Source of the DNA: JADGOV01 sp963814355
GTDB lineage: Bacteria > Actinomycetota > Actinomycetes > JADGOV01
Assembly (NCBI GenBank): GCA_963814355.1
Contig: CAWFCZ010000016.1
Location: 1-64,000, forward strand
DNA: 64,000 nucleotides
Direction: 5' to 3'
A program made the position numbers and the translations under genes. The notes below the pieces were generated by a model. The model worked only from the letters and a program-made list of their open reading frames with translations. It ran no database searches and had not been told where the DNA came from. Positions 7,912-16,891 of the stretch are shown here, piece by piece; within the stretch, counting starts at the first letter, position 1; the number at the start of each line of letters is the position of its first letter.

Positions 7912-8924
7912 TCGGCGACCGCCGAGGGCGTGCCGACCGCAATCATCGCCTCAACCGCGCGCCGAGCCCGACCCGCGACGGTCGAATCGACGTGCACCTC
8001 ATCGACGCCGTCCCGCAGGCAACGCAGCAACGCGGCGGGTGTGGTCATTTTCATGTACGGGCACACGGCGCGCGGGTTGACGGGTTCGAAGCGCGCCCGC
8101 GGGTTGGCCTGGCGCAGCTGGTGCAGCATGCCGACCTCGGTGGCGACCAGGACGTGCCGGGCGTCGGTCTGCCGGGCGTGCTCGAGCATGCCGCCGGTGG
8201 AGAGCACGTGGGTGCGCGACGCCGGCAGGTCACCCATGCCGGCGAGCCACAGCGCGGACGTGGCGCACCCGCACTCCGGATGGACCAGGACCTCCGCCTC
8301 GGGTGCGGCGGCCACCCGTTCCCGCAGGTCCGGGCCGGAGATGCCGGCATGTACGTGGCACTCGCCCATCCAGACGTGGATGCCCGGCCGAGCGGTCGTC
8401 CGCTGCACATGGGCGCCGAGGAACTGGTCGGGCAAGAAGAGCACCTCGCGATCCGGTGGCAGTCCGGCGACGATCGCAGCGGCGTTGGCCGATGTGCAGC
8501 AGACATCGGACTCAGCCTTCACCTCTGCCGTGGTGTTCACGTAGGCGACGACCAGGGCTCCGGGATGCTCGGCCTTCCAGGCCCGTAGCTGGGCGGCGGT
8601 GATGCTGTCCGCAAGCGAGCATCCGGCCCGCCGATCAGGGATGAGGACCGTGCGGTCCGGCGCGAGAATCTTGGCGGTCTCCGCCATGAAGTGCACGCCG
8701 GCGAACACGATCGTGCTCGCCTCGCTCGCCGCAGCCAGCCGAGACAAGGCGAGGGAGTCCCCGACATGGTCGGCCACGTCCTGGATCTCCGGCGCCTGGT
8801 AGTTATGCGCCAAGATCACCGCATCCCGCTCGGCTGCGAGGCGGCGTACCTCTGCTGCCCACGCTGGGGTCGCGGTCATCTCTGTCGGGGAATCGACGGA
8901 CCAGGCGAGCTCGGTCAATGACAC
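7908..8924 (-). CDS. nadA: Quinolinate synthase
   Basis: NadA condenses iminoaspartate with dihydroxyacetone phosphate to give quinolinate and needs a [4Fe-4S] cluster. The 338-aa product contains AVILAHNYQAPEIQDVADH, FAGVHFMAETAKIL and cysteine-bearing segments RRAGCSLAD, SDVCCTSANAA and HPECGCATSA that include the expected cluster ligands. GTG 8924 was selected because GGAGG lies 7 bases upstream; further upstream codons are not conserved-looking. First gene of nadABC, and divergent from the NrtR-type regulator, which is probably its repressor. Confidence 0.95.
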   Translation of the reverse strand: MSLTELAWSVDSPTEMTATPAWAAEVRRLAAERDAVILAHNYQAPEIQDVADHVGDSLALSRLAAASEASTIVFAGVHFMAETAKILAPDRTVLIPDRRAGCSLADSITAAQLRAWKAEHPGALVVAYVNTTAEVKAESDVCCTSANAAAIVAGLPPDREVLFLPDQFLGAHVQRTTARPGIHVWMGECHVHAGISGPDLRERVAAAPEAEVLVHPECGCATSALWLAGMGDLPASRTHVLSTGGMLEHARQTDARHVLVATEVGMLHQLRQANPRARFEPVNPRAVCPYMKMTTPAALLRCLRDGVDEVHVDSTVAGRARRAVEAMIAVGTPSAVAE

Positions 8925-9013
8925 GTCGCCTCCAGGGCGCTCCGGGTTTTCGTCTAACAGGCGCAAACCTGACGGGAAGGGTACCATGCCCGCGAATGAC
9001 GAGAGGAGCCTGC
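8925..9013. promoter_or_regulatory. nadA/nrtR divergent control region, candidate NrtR operator
   Basis: The 89-base gap separates divergent nadA and nrtR. It holds an imperfect inverted repeat around 8953-8974 with half sites CAGG (8958-8961) and CCTG (8968-8971) flanked by TCTAA and ACGG. NrtR regulators usually bind palindromes in nad promoters, so this is the best operator candidate. The match to a known NrtR site is not established, and core promoter hexamers are not clear. Confidence 0.3.
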
Positions 9014-9715
9014 ATGACGGACGTGAGCCTCGGCCCCCCGCCGTCGCCCGCGTACCCGCACGAGGCACTCGCCGTCGTGCTCCGCGTTCGCACCGGGCAG
9101 TTGCAGGTGCTGCTCTGGCAACGAGCCGAGGACCCCTACGCGGGCTTCTGGGTCCTGCCTGGTGGGCTGCTGGCCGCAGACGAGCGGCTCGGCACAGCGC
9201 TCGCCCGTCAGCTGGCCGCCAACGTCGATGTGCAGGAGATCGCCCACCTCGAACAGCTGGAGACCCGCAGCGATCCCCGGCGGGACCCGCGCGGCCGAGT
9301 GCTGGCCACCGCCTACCTCGGTCTCATTCCCACCGACGCCGAGCCCGCGCTACCGGCGGACACCAGGTGGTACCGGGTGGATGACCTACCGCCGACCGGT
9401 TTCGACCACGGTTCGCTCGCCCAGTCGGGGCAGGCGCGGCTTCGAGCGAAACTCTCGTACACGACGATCGGCTATGCCATAGCGCCGCAGACCTTCACGA
9501 TCTCCCAGCTGCGCGGGGTCTACGCAGCCGCTCTCGGCCACGACGTGTCAGCGACCAACCTCCAGCGGGTGCTGCTGCGGCGCGGCGTGCTCGAGCGTAC
9601 GGATGTCACGACGATGCCGAGTCGTGGCGGTGGCCGACCGGCCGCCGTGTACCGCTTCCGAGAGCGGCGCCTGACCGTGACTCACGAGTTCCCGGCGTTC
9701 CGGCCCCGTCCGTGA
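9014..9715 (+). CDS. nrtR: NrtR-type Nudix-related transcriptional regulator of NAD synthesis
   Basis: The 233-aa protein has a Nudix-like N-terminal domain (VVLRVRTGQLQVLLWQR, GFWVLPGGLLAADERL) and a C-terminal winged-helix part (TFTISQLRGVYAAALGHDVS then TNLQRVLLRRGVLE). The catalytic Nudix signature is degenerate: ALARQLAANVDV replaces the REUXEEXGU helix, as expected for a ligand-sensing NrtR rather than a hydrolase. Family members sense ADP-ribose-type ligands and repress nad genes. ATG 9014 follows GAGAGGAG. Its divergent position to nadABC supports the assignment. Confidence 0.85.
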   Translation: MTDVSLGPPPSPAYPHEALAVVLRVRTGQLQVLLWQRAEDPYAGFWVLPGGLLAADERLGTALARQLAANVDVQEIAHLEQLETRSDPRRDPRGRVLATAYLGLIPTDAEPALPADTRWYRVDDLPPTGFDHGSLAQSGQARLRAKLSYTTIGYAIAPQTFTISQLRGVYAAALGHDVSATNLQRVLLRRGVLERTDVTTMPSRGGGRPAAVYRFRERRLTVTHEFPAFRPRP

Positions 9716-9827
9716 CTGCCGGGACGCCCGGTGAGGCGGGCAGCCACCACCGGCGACCTGAGGACGACTGGCGAACCCAGGGGCGGGATTGCTGCTCGGG
9801 ACCGCAGCCTGAGCGCGCAGCGGTGCG

Positions 9828-10670
9828 TCATCCGGCTGGTTGCGATACCCGCTCCCCGGCCGAGTTCTTCAGGATGGCGGCGGCCAGGGCCGCGGGGTCG
9901 TCCCACTGCGGGGCATGCCCGCAGCCCGGGAGGAGGCTCCAGGTGGCGTGTCGCGGCAACTCCGCGCTGTGGCTGTTGGCGGCCGGTGGGAGGAGGCGGT
10001 CATTGGCCGCCAGCACCAGGTGTACCGGCAGGCTCAACGCGGCGCCGCCGGTGAACCGGGCCCCCATCATCCCGTGGTACACCGCGAGGAATCCCGGGGC
10101 TGCTGCGAGATCGGCGGCGGCGGCGATCGCCAACTCCGGCGCCACCTCGGCCGGGCGGGCGCTGGAGGTGGAGAGCAGCACCCGCCGTCCGGTACGACTG
10201 GACAGCAGGACAGGTGCGATGCGGCGGCAGGCAACCGCCAGGGCCCGGCTCTTGCGAAGCTCGAGCCGGGCGCGGCGTTGCGCCGTCGTGGGCCACAGTC
10301 CCGCCGGGCACACCGCGGTGACCGCGCCGATGCGGCCGCGGGTGGCCAGCTGCAACGCGACCCAGCCGCCGTAACTGTGACCGGCAACGTGCGGGCTGTC
10401 CAGAGCCAGCGCGTCGAGGAGGCGCTCGACCGCGAGGGCCATCATCGCCGGGGTGTGCGGCTCCGCCGCGCGCAGCCGCGGGGAACGTCCGAAGCCGGGC
10501 AAGTCGATGGCGACCACGTCTCGATGCGGTTGCAGGAAGGGCAGCACCGGATCCCAACTGCGATGCGAACCGCCGGCACCGTGAAGCAACACCAGGGGTT
10601 CCCCGCGACCGAGCCGCTGATAGGCAACACCGGCGACTACGCGCAATCCATCGACCGTCACGCTTTGCAC
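9828..10670 (-). CDS. Alpha/beta hydrolase
   Basis: The 280-aa hydrolase has an intact catalytic set: LVLLHGAGGSHRSWDP, DLPGFGRSPR, nucleophile elbow VAGHSYGGWVALQL, acidic strand VLAANDRLLPP and His in LLPGCGHAPQWDDP. It starts at GTG 10670, sharing one base with the stop of the upstream kinase (TAGTG), so the two are coupled. The substrate is unknown. The pairing with a DUF1537 sugar-acid kinase suggests a lactonase or esterase role in sugar-acid use, which is inference. Confidence 0.8.
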   Translation of the reverse strand: MQSVTVDGLRVVAGVAYQRLGRGEPLVLLHGAGGSHRSWDPVLPFLQPHRDVVAIDLPGFGRSPRLRAAEPHTPAMMALAVERLLDALALDSPHVAGHSYGGWVALQLATRGRIGAVTAVCPAGLWPTTAQRRARLELRKSRALAVACRRIAPVLLSSRTGRRVLLSTSSARPAEVAPELAIAAAADLAAAPGFLAVYHGMMGARFTGGAALSLPVHLVLAANDRLLPPAANSHSAELPRHATWSLLPGCGHAPQWDDPAALAAAILKNSAGERVSQPAG

Positions 10671-12145
10671 TATCCACCTTGACCGGCGCGGTCCGTCGCC
10701 CCGCCGGTGCGGAGCAGGTCGACGACATCGGCCAGCGCGCTCTCCCCGCCGACGTTGCCGGGGAACACGACGTAGGGAATGCCGCCGGCCCCGGCGGCGG
10801 CCGCGACCGGTTGGAACACCGAGATCTGGCCGGGCAGCAGTTGCCCGAGGACGACGGCCCGGCGGATACCGAGGCCATGGACCGCCACGTCGTGCGACGT
10901 CGTCCCGCCCTTGCCGACGACCCAGGCCGGCCGGGCGCGCATCGCGCCGCGCACGACGTCGGTCAGCGCGGCGGACACGGCCCGCGCGATCTCCTGGCTG
11001 GTCGAGCCGTCGGCGCCGGTGACCAGCGTCCGACTGGTGAAGAGCAGCACGTCGGCGTGCGCGAGGGTGGCGGTCACCCGCTCGGTGAGCTCGCGGACGC
11101 GGGCGTCCCGGTCCCCGCCCTCGATCAGGGTAGACACGACCAGTTCCACCTCCGCGAGGGTGCCGCGGGCCCGCGCGACGGCGACCTGGCGGCTGGTCGA
11201 CGCGACATGGGAACCGACGACCACCAGGCCGTGGCCTCGCGGTGCTCCGGCCGGCCAGATCTGCTCCGCGGTGAGCGGGGCTTGTGGCTCCACCCCGGCC
11301 AGCGCGCGTACGAAGGACGGTCCGCTGCGATGGAGGAAGGACGCGCCGCCGGCCTCGGCGTCGTGCAGGCCGAGGACGACGATCTCCAGATCGGCGTAGC
11401 CGGTGGCGTTGACCACGAGGAAGTCGCCGCCGGTCAGCCCGATGAGCACCTCGGCCACCCGCGACGGACCACCGATCCGTATGTCGTGCAGCGTCAACGC
11501 GTGCACCCGGGCCGGTCCCACGCCCTGCTCGACCAGAAAGTCCCGCAGGTCCGAGGACCGGTAGCCGAACGTGGCGTCCCGGGCGTACTCGGTCTCGCCG
11601 ACCGGAACAAGGTCCTGACCCACCCGCGCCCAGTGCACGTTCCCGGCCGTGAAGCGGCCGGCCTCGAAGTAGCCGGGGACGAACAGTACCCCGTCGAATC
11701 CTCGGCCGAGCACGTCGCGCCGAGCCTGCTCGAGCGCCTGCACTTCGGAGATCACGTGCCCGCGCAGGGTGGAGTCACCGCGGCTCACCACCGTGACCGG
11801 CGCTTGAAGATGTCGGCCTAGCTCGAACAGCGCGCGGCCGGCGTCGAGGGTCACGGCGGCCGCCGCGGCCTCCGGAAGGCTCCGGGAGTTGGTCAGGATG
11901 AAGCAGGTGGATCCGGGATCGGCGAGTGCGGCGGCGTACTCAGCAGGCTCCAGCACGGTGACCACGGACACGCCGTGCACCGCCTGCGAACCGGTCGGGT
12001 CATCGTCGAGGACGGCGATTCGCCGCCCCGTCCGCGCGTTCACGGCACGGATCCGCGCTCGGGCGCCCGTGAGGGGGGCCACGCCCGGCGCGGCAGCCAG
12101 GATCTCCGCGGCGCTGGGCAGTTTCCGGCCCGGAAATCGCGTCAT
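10670..12145 (-). CDS. Four-carbon acid sugar kinase family protein (DUF1537/OtnK-like)
   Basis: The 491-aa protein shows the two-domain pattern of the DUF1537 (OtnK/DtnK) ATP-dependent kinases: IAVLDDDPTGSQAVHGVSVV and SRGDSTLRGH in the N-terminal substrate domain, VVGSHVASTSRQVAVAR and WVVGKGGTTSHDVAVHGLG in the C-terminal nucleotide domain. Characterised members phosphorylate 3-oxo-tetronates or related sugar acids. The usual OtnC/OtnI or class II aldolase partners are absent; an SDR lies 48 bases upstream and a hydrolase overlaps downstream. ATG 12145 has GAGGGG upstream. Confidence 0.85.
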   Translation of the reverse strand: MTRFPGRKLPSAAEILAAAPGVAPLTGARARIRAVNARTGRRIAVLDDDPTGSQAVHGVSVVTVLEPAEYAAALADPGSTCFILTNSRSLPEAAAAAVTLDAGRALFELGRHLQAPVTVVSRGDSTLRGHVISEVQALEQARRDVLGRGFDGVLFVPGYFEAGRFTAGNVHWARVGQDLVPVGETEYARDATFGYRSSDLRDFLVEQGVGPARVHALTLHDIRIGGPSRVAEVLIGLTGGDFLVVNATGYADLEIVVLGLHDAEAGGASFLHRSGPSFVRALAGVEPQAPLTAEQIWPAGAPRGHGLVVVGSHVASTSRQVAVARARGTLAEVELVVSTLIEGGDRDARVRELTERVTATLAHADVLLFTSRTLVTGADGSTSQEIARAVSAALTDVVRGAMRARPAWVVGKGGTTSHDVAVHGLGIRRAVVLGQLLPGQISVFQPVAAAAGAGGIPYVVFPGNVGGESALADVVDLLRTGGATDRAGQGG

Positions 12146-12193
12146 CGAGCCGGGCCCCTCATCGAGGCCGTCCTCCCGTCCTGCCTCGGGAAC

Positions 12194-12970
12194 TCAGGAC
12201 ACCTGCAACCCGCCGTTGATGTCGTAGGTCGCCGCCGTTATGTAGCCGGCATCCTCGCCGAGGAGAAAGGCGATCAGAGCAGCGACTTCACGGGGCGTTC
12301 CGACCCGGCCGACCGGCATGTCGGCGGTCATCTGCGCCTTGCGCGCCCCGGTCAGTGGCCCGCCCATGATGTCGGTGTCCACCGGTCCCGGCGCCACGCA
12401 GTTGACGGTGATGCCGTGCCTCCCCATCTCCCGGGCAAGCGCCCGGGTGAAGCCGATGATCGCCGCCTTGGAGGCGCTGTACGGAACCTTGGAGTACGTC
12501 CCACCGCCGCGCTGCGCGGAGATCGAGGAGACGTTGACGATGCGTCCCAGTCGCCTGTCGATCATGCCGGGAAGGACTCGCCTGGTGACGAAGAACGTGC
12601 CTCGGACGTTGACGTCGAACACCCGGTCCCACTCCTTGGTGGTGACGTCAAGGAACTCCACCGGTGAGCTGACACCCGCGACATTGGCCAAGCCGACGAC
12701 CGGCGGCAGGACGGCCTCCACCTGGGCGATGGCCGAGTCGACCGAATCCTCGTCGGCGACGTCCGTGGCGATCCCCACCGCGGGTACCCCCCGGTCGGCG
12801 GCGATCTCCCGGGCTGTCCGCGTGGACCCCTCCCCGTCGAGGTCCAGGATGGCCACCGACCAACCGTCACTCGCCAGCCGGTCCGCCGTCGCGCGGCCGA
12901 TGCCGCGCCGCGAAGCGGCGCCGGTGAGGACCACCGTGCGGTCGGCGGGAAAAGGTGCGCAATCGGTCAT
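12194..12970 (-). CDS. Short-chain dehydrogenase/reductase
   Basis: This classical 258-aa SDR has the cofactor motif VLTGAASRRGIGRA, an acidic residue after beta-2 (AILDLDGEG) that suggests NAD(H) preference, LANVAG, the catalytic Ser in VNVSSISAQRG and the YSASK motif. The C-terminus AATYDINGGLQVS is typical. ATG 12970 follows GCGGAGG. As first gene of the SDR-kinase-hydrolase group it probably oxidises the sugar acid that the kinase then phosphorylates; this is inference. Confidence 0.85.
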   Translation of the reverse strand: MTDCAPFPADRTVVLTGAASRRGIGRATADRLASDGWSVAILDLDGEGSTRTAREIAADRGVPAVGIATDVADEDSVDSAIAQVEAVLPPVVGLANVAGVSSPVEFLDVTTKEWDRVFDVNVRGTFFVTRRVLPGMIDRRLGRIVNVSSISAQRGGGTYSKVPYSASKAAIIGFTRALAREMGRHGITVNCVAPGPVDTDIMGGPLTGARKAQMTADMPVGRVGTPREVAALIAFLLGEDAGYITAATYDINGGLQVS

Positions 12971-13230
12971 GACATTGGCCTCCGCTTCCCCAATCCCGGA
13001 CCCCTTGTCCGGACGCCACTCCCGTCCGATGCTACGGAACGCGGCTTCAGCGGATTCCACCTGAACCAGGCGGAAAACCCGAGCCGCCTGCCGAGACGTA
13101 CAGTGCCCGTCCGGGCTGGATGCGGGCGCGCCAAGGCAGGCCCGAGGAAGGGCCTGGTGGGTCTAGCGCAGGGCTGCAACCGGCGGGACAATCAACTCTG
13201 TTGGACGTCGCTACAGCCCAGGAGGTCGCG

Positions 13231-13431
13231 ATGCGCGCTTCCATCGGTGACCGAGTACGTGTTCGAGGGCACTCCGTCGGCAACGCCGACCGGCAAGGAG
13301 AGATACGGAAGATCCAAGGGCCTGACGGCTCTCCGCCTTTCGTCGTTCTCTGGGACGACGGGCATGAAGGGTTGTTCTTTCCGGGACCGGATGCCGACGT
13401 GCTCCCGGCAGCGTCCGCCCGGCAGGGGTAA
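13231..13431 (+). CDS. DUF1918 domain protein
   Basis: This 66-aa protein matches the small SH3-like DUF1918 family common in actinobacteria: GDRVRVRGHSVG, then RQGEIRKIQG, then FVVLWDDGHEGLFFPGPDA. Function is unknown. ATG 13231 has a near-perfect AGGAGGT 5 bases upstream, so the start is firm. It lies alone between minus-strand genes. Confidence 0.85.
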   Translation: MRASIGDRVRVRGHSVGNADRQGEIRKIQGPDGSPPFVVLWDDGHEGLFFPGPDADVLPAASARQG

Positions 13432-13613
13432 CCGTTCGGGGATGGCTCCGCTTGGCTGACTGCTTACGGTAATCGCCGCCTCGGACGGTCCACTCGGCAT
13501 CGTCCTCGGCCAACAGTCGTGGCCCTGCCCGGTCACCACCATCCGCACCTGGCGGCCTGCCAACGGCCATCAGGGCCCGCGCGGAGGCTTCGGCTGTCGC
13601 GTCGGCCGAGCAG

Positions 13614-14888
13614 TCAGCTCGGCGTATAGTGCCGTTCCGGCTGGCCGACGTAGATCTGGCGTGGACGTCCGATCTTCGTCGCCGGGTCCAGCATCATCTC
13701 GCGCCAGTGCGCGATCCAACCGGGCAAACGACCGATCGAGAACAGCGCGGGAAACATCGGCAGCGGAAAGCCCATGGCGCGGTACATCACCCCGGTGTAG
13801 AAGTCGACATTGGGATAGAGCTGCCGCTCCCGGAAGTAGTCATCGTCCAAGGCCGCTGATTCCAGCGCGAGGGCGATGTCCAACAGCGGATCGCGCCTGT
13901 CCAGCCGGCGGAGCACCTCCTCCGCGGAGCGCTTCACGATCGCCGCACGGGGATCGTAACTGCGGTACACCCGGTGGCCGAAGCCCATCAGCCGCACCCC
14001 GGGTTCTTGCTTCTTCACCTGCCGGATGAACGCGGGCACGTCCGCACCATCATCGGAGATGCGCTGCAGCATTTCGACGACGGCCTGGTTGGCGCCGCCG
14101 TGCAGAGGGCCGAACAGCGCACTGACTCCCGACGACACCGACGCGAAAAGGTTGGCACGACTGGATCCGACCAGGCGTACGGTGGACGTCGAGCAGTTCT
14201 GCTCGTGATCGGCGTGCAGGGTGAACAGCATGTCCAGCGCAGCGGGGATGGCTGGGTCCACCTCGTAGGGCTGGGTTGGGACACCGAACGTCATCCGCAG
14301 AAAATTCTCAACGTACCCCAGGGAGTTGTCCGGGTACAGGAACGGCTGACCAATCGACTTCTTATAGGCATAGGCGGCGATCGTCGGCAGCTTCGCGATC
14401 AGCCGTAGTGTCGCCAACTCCACGTGTTCGGGGTCGAAGGGGTCTTCATTGTCCTGGTAGAACGTCGACAGCGCACTGACCGCCGAGGACAGCACGGACA
14501 TCGGGTGGGCGTCCCGCGGAAAGCCGTCGAAGAACCGTCGCAGGTCCTGGTGCACGAGCGTGTGCATTTGAATCTTGTGCGTGAAGTTGTCCCGCTGGCT
14601 TTCCGTGGGGAGCTCGCCGTAGATCAACAGGTGAGCCACGTCGAGGAACGGCACCGACCCGGCGAGCTCCTGAATCGGGTAGCCGCGATAACGCAGGATG
14701 CCGGCCTCACCGTCGATGAAGGTGATCGCCGACACACACGCCGCGGTGTTGCCGAAGCCAGGATCCAGCGTGACGTACCCGGTTTCCCCCAACAGCCGGC
14801 CGATGTCCAGACCGTGGGGGGCCTCGGTGCCGGTCACCGTCGGAAGCGGCAACGCCCCGTCGGGGCCACTGAGCTCGAAGGTTGACAT
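13614..14888 (-). CDS. gltA: Citrate synthase
   Basis: Citrate synthase condenses acetyl-CoA and oxaloacetate at the entry to the TCA cycle. The 424-aa length is that of the hexameric type II enzyme. Visible motifs are the His-bearing LHADHEQNCSTSTVR, GPLHGGANQAVVEML and GFGHRVYRSYDPRA, with RPRQIYVG near the end. ATG 14888 was chosen since AAAGGGG lies 8 bases upstream; six further in-frame codons upstream lack such a site. It is transcribed alone. Confidence 0.95.
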   Translation of the reverse strand: MSTFELSGPDGALPLPTVTGTEAPHGLDIGRLLGETGYVTLDPGFGNTAACVSAITFIDGEAGILRYRGYPIQELAGSVPFLDVAHLLIYGELPTESQRDNFTHKIQMHTLVHQDLRRFFDGFPRDAHPMSVLSSAVSALSTFYQDNEDPFDPEHVELATLRLIAKLPTIAAYAYKKSIGQPFLYPDNSLGYVENFLRMTFGVPTQPYEVDPAIPAALDMLFTLHADHEQNCSTSTVRLVGSSRANLFASVSSGVSALFGPLHGGANQAVVEMLQRISDDGADVPAFIRQVKKQEPGVRLMGFGHRVYRSYDPRAAIVKRSAEEVLRRLDRRDPLLDIALALESAALDDDYFRERQLYPNVDFYTGVMYRAMGFPLPMFPALFSIGRLPGWIAHWREMMLDPATKIGRPRQIYVGQPERHYTPS

Positions 14889-15143
14889 CGCGTCGTCCCC
14901 TTTCACCCCCGCGGGAGCGTCGATTCTGTAGGTTCCTCCCGCAGTATCGCGTAGTCCGACTGCACGATCGACGGCATCACCGGCGGGTGCAGAAACGTCA
15001 CCGGCCGAGGTGCCTTCTCCGAGGCCGGGCGGGCGACCTGCTGGCGAAGCTGAGTGCCGTCGCCGGGGTCAATCCGTGCTGGCCCCGAGCCTCACCGTCC
15101 TCGTTCTCGATGTGCGGGGGGTACACCTGAGACATCCGAGCAG

Positions 15144-16445
15144 TCAGTGGTTGCCGTCGGAGTCGCGGTCGGCACAGTCGGCGTCCTCGAGATGTCGGTA
15201 GGCGCGGTTGCGGATACGCAGCACGACGGCGGCAAGCACCGCAGCGAGCAGGCTGCCGGCGAGCACCCCCACCTTGACCTGTTCGTCGCGTTCGCTGGTG
15301 GGGCCATAGGCGAGTTCGCCGATGAGGAGGCAGACGGTGAAGCCGATCCCGGCCAGAAGCGCCAGGCCGAGCACGTCGATCCAGCTGAGCTCCTCGTCGA
15401 GATGGGCTCCGGTCAGCCGGGCGACGAGGTAGGCGGCGGTGACTATGCCGATGGCCTTGCCGAGCACGAGCCCGGCGATGATGCCGAGGGCGATCCTGCT
15501 TGCGAGCGCGTCCCCGAGACCGGCGCGTCCGCCGACGCTGACTCCGGCGGAGAAGAACGCGAAGACCGGTACGGCGATACCGGCGGACAGCGGCCGGAAG
15601 CGGTGCTCGAAATGTTCGGCGAGGCCTGGGCCGGCGTCCGGGCCGCCGGCCCGCTCGCTGCGGGCAACGGGGACCGCGAAACCGAGGAGCACCCCGGCGA
15701 CGGTGGCGTGCACGCCGGAGGCGTGCACCAGGCTCCAGGTCGCGGTCGCCAGTGGGAGCAGCAGCCACCAGGACCGCAGCCGCCGCTGGACCAGCACGGC
15801 GAAGGCGGCGAGAGGCACCAGCGCCACCAACAGTGGGGTGACGGACAGGTCGGTGGTGAAGAAGACCGCGATGATCGCGATCGCGAGCAGGTCGTCCACC
15901 ACCGCCAGCGTGAGGAGGAAGGTGCGCAGCGCGGCGGGAAGGTGGCTGCTGATGACGGCGAGGACGGCGAGGGCAAACGCGATGTCGGTCGCGGTCGGAA
16001 TCGCCCAACCACGCAGCGCCCCGCCGCCGGTGTCGCGGTTGAACAGCAGAAAGACCAGCGCGGGCACGACCATCCCGCCGAGCGCGGCGGCGACGGGCAG
16101 CGCGGCCCGACGGGGATCGCGGAGGTCGCCAGCGACGAACTCGCGTTTGACTTCCAGCCCGGCCACGAAGAAGAAGACCGCGAGCAGGCCGTCGGCGGCC
16201 CATTGCGCGACGGACAGGTCCAGGTGCAGCGAGTCCGGGCCGAAACGGGCGTCACGCAGCGAGGTGTAGGTCTCGGTCCAGGGCGAGTTCGCCCACGCCA
16301 GCGCCAGCAGGGTCGCGAGGAGCAGCAGCGCCCCGCCGACGGTCTCCTGACGCAGAATCTCGGTGATGCGGCTGGCCTCCGGCCAGGTGCCCCGGCTGAA
16401 CAGTGTGGGACCCGGCCCACGGTCAGCACGCTCGGACGCGCTCAC
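15144..16445 (-). CDS. nhaA: Na+/H+ antiporter NhaA
   Basis: The 433-aa polytopic protein is a NhaA-type antiporter that exports Na+ or Li+ in exchange for protons. Landmarks include VFFFVAGLEVKREFV, GWAIPTATDIAFALAVLAV and the paired aspartates in LAVVDDLLAIAIIAVFF, which carry the ion-binding pair. About twelve hydrophobic segments are visible. GTG 16445 follows AAGGAGC. A hydrophilic 30-residue tail ends the protein. Neighbouring transport genes are broken, so NhaA may be the main intact Na+ exporter here. Confidence 0.93.
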   Translation of the reverse strand: MSASERADRGPGPTLFSRGTWPEASRITEILRQETVGGALLLLATLLALAWANSPWTETYTSLRDARFGPDSLHLDLSVAQWAADGLLAVFFFVAGLEVKREFVAGDLRDPRRAALPVAAALGGMVVPALVFLLFNRDTGGGALRGWAIPTATDIAFALAVLAVISSHLPAALRTFLLTLAVVDDLLAIAIIAVFFTTDLSVTPLLVALVPLAAFAVLVQRRLRSWWLLLPLATATWSLVHASGVHATVAGVLLGFAVPVARSERAGGPDAGPGLAEHFEHRFRPLSAGIAVPVFAFFSAGVSVGGRAGLGDALASRIALGIIAGLVLGKAIGIVTAAYLVARLTGAHLDEELSWIDVLGLALLAGIGFTVCLLIGELAYGPTSERDEQVKVGVLAGSLLAAVLAAVVLRIRNRAYRHLEDADCADRDSDGNH

Positions 16446-16577
16446 CCGCGCTCCTTGGCTGCTCGTCGGACGTCAGCCGCCCGGACGCCCCCACGCACCG
16501 CGGTCAACGGCATGGAAGGGTCGAGGCGGGGCGGAGCGCCGGGATGACCGGTATCGGACCGGAGCGGCGACCGCTGG

Positions 16578-16891
16578 TCACAGGAAGTAGCGCAGCCACA
16601 GGTACGGCCAGGAGAGCAGGACGGTGATGGCGGCCACGAGCAGGCCGTAGCGGCTGAACTGCCAGAAGCTGATTGGTTGACCGTTGCGCGCGGCGATGCC
16701 GAGCACGACGACGTTGGCGCTGGCGCCGATGGCGGTGGAGTTCCCCCCGAGAAGGCCGCGTGGCCGTCGGTCGCCCCGATCAGCACCATGGCGGCGGCAC
16801 CAGCGAGAGCTACGACGACCCGGTTGACCCATTCGGTGGCGATGAACAGATAAGCCGCCGCGAAAACGGTGATCGCGAGTGCTGGCCTCAT
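16578..16891 (-). pseudogene. SLC13/ArsB-NhaD-type permease with internal deletion
   Basis: From ATG 16891 the frame reads MRPALAITVFAAAYLFIATE, continues with VALAGAAAMVLIGATDGHAAF, and would normally enter a ~400-aa permease. At the G-run near 16745 it jumps to a different frame that reads GGNSTAIGASANVVVLGI, then SFWQFSRYGLLVAAITVLLS and ends WPYLWLRYFL, the C-terminus of the same family. About 300 residues between the two are missing. The start overlaps the stop of the upstream CBS gene (ATGA), the usual operon arrangement. The product cannot transport. Confidence 0.7.

Noticed and set aside
14998..16203. Long minus ORF of 401 aa overlapping nhaA
   Set aside because: Arg-rich shadow of nhaA in another frame; residue composition is that of GC-rich antisense/alternate frames.
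15054..16547. 497-aa plus-strand ORF opposite nhaA
   Set aside because: Gly/Glu/Arg-rich antisense shadow; nhaA motifs on the minus strand are unambiguous.
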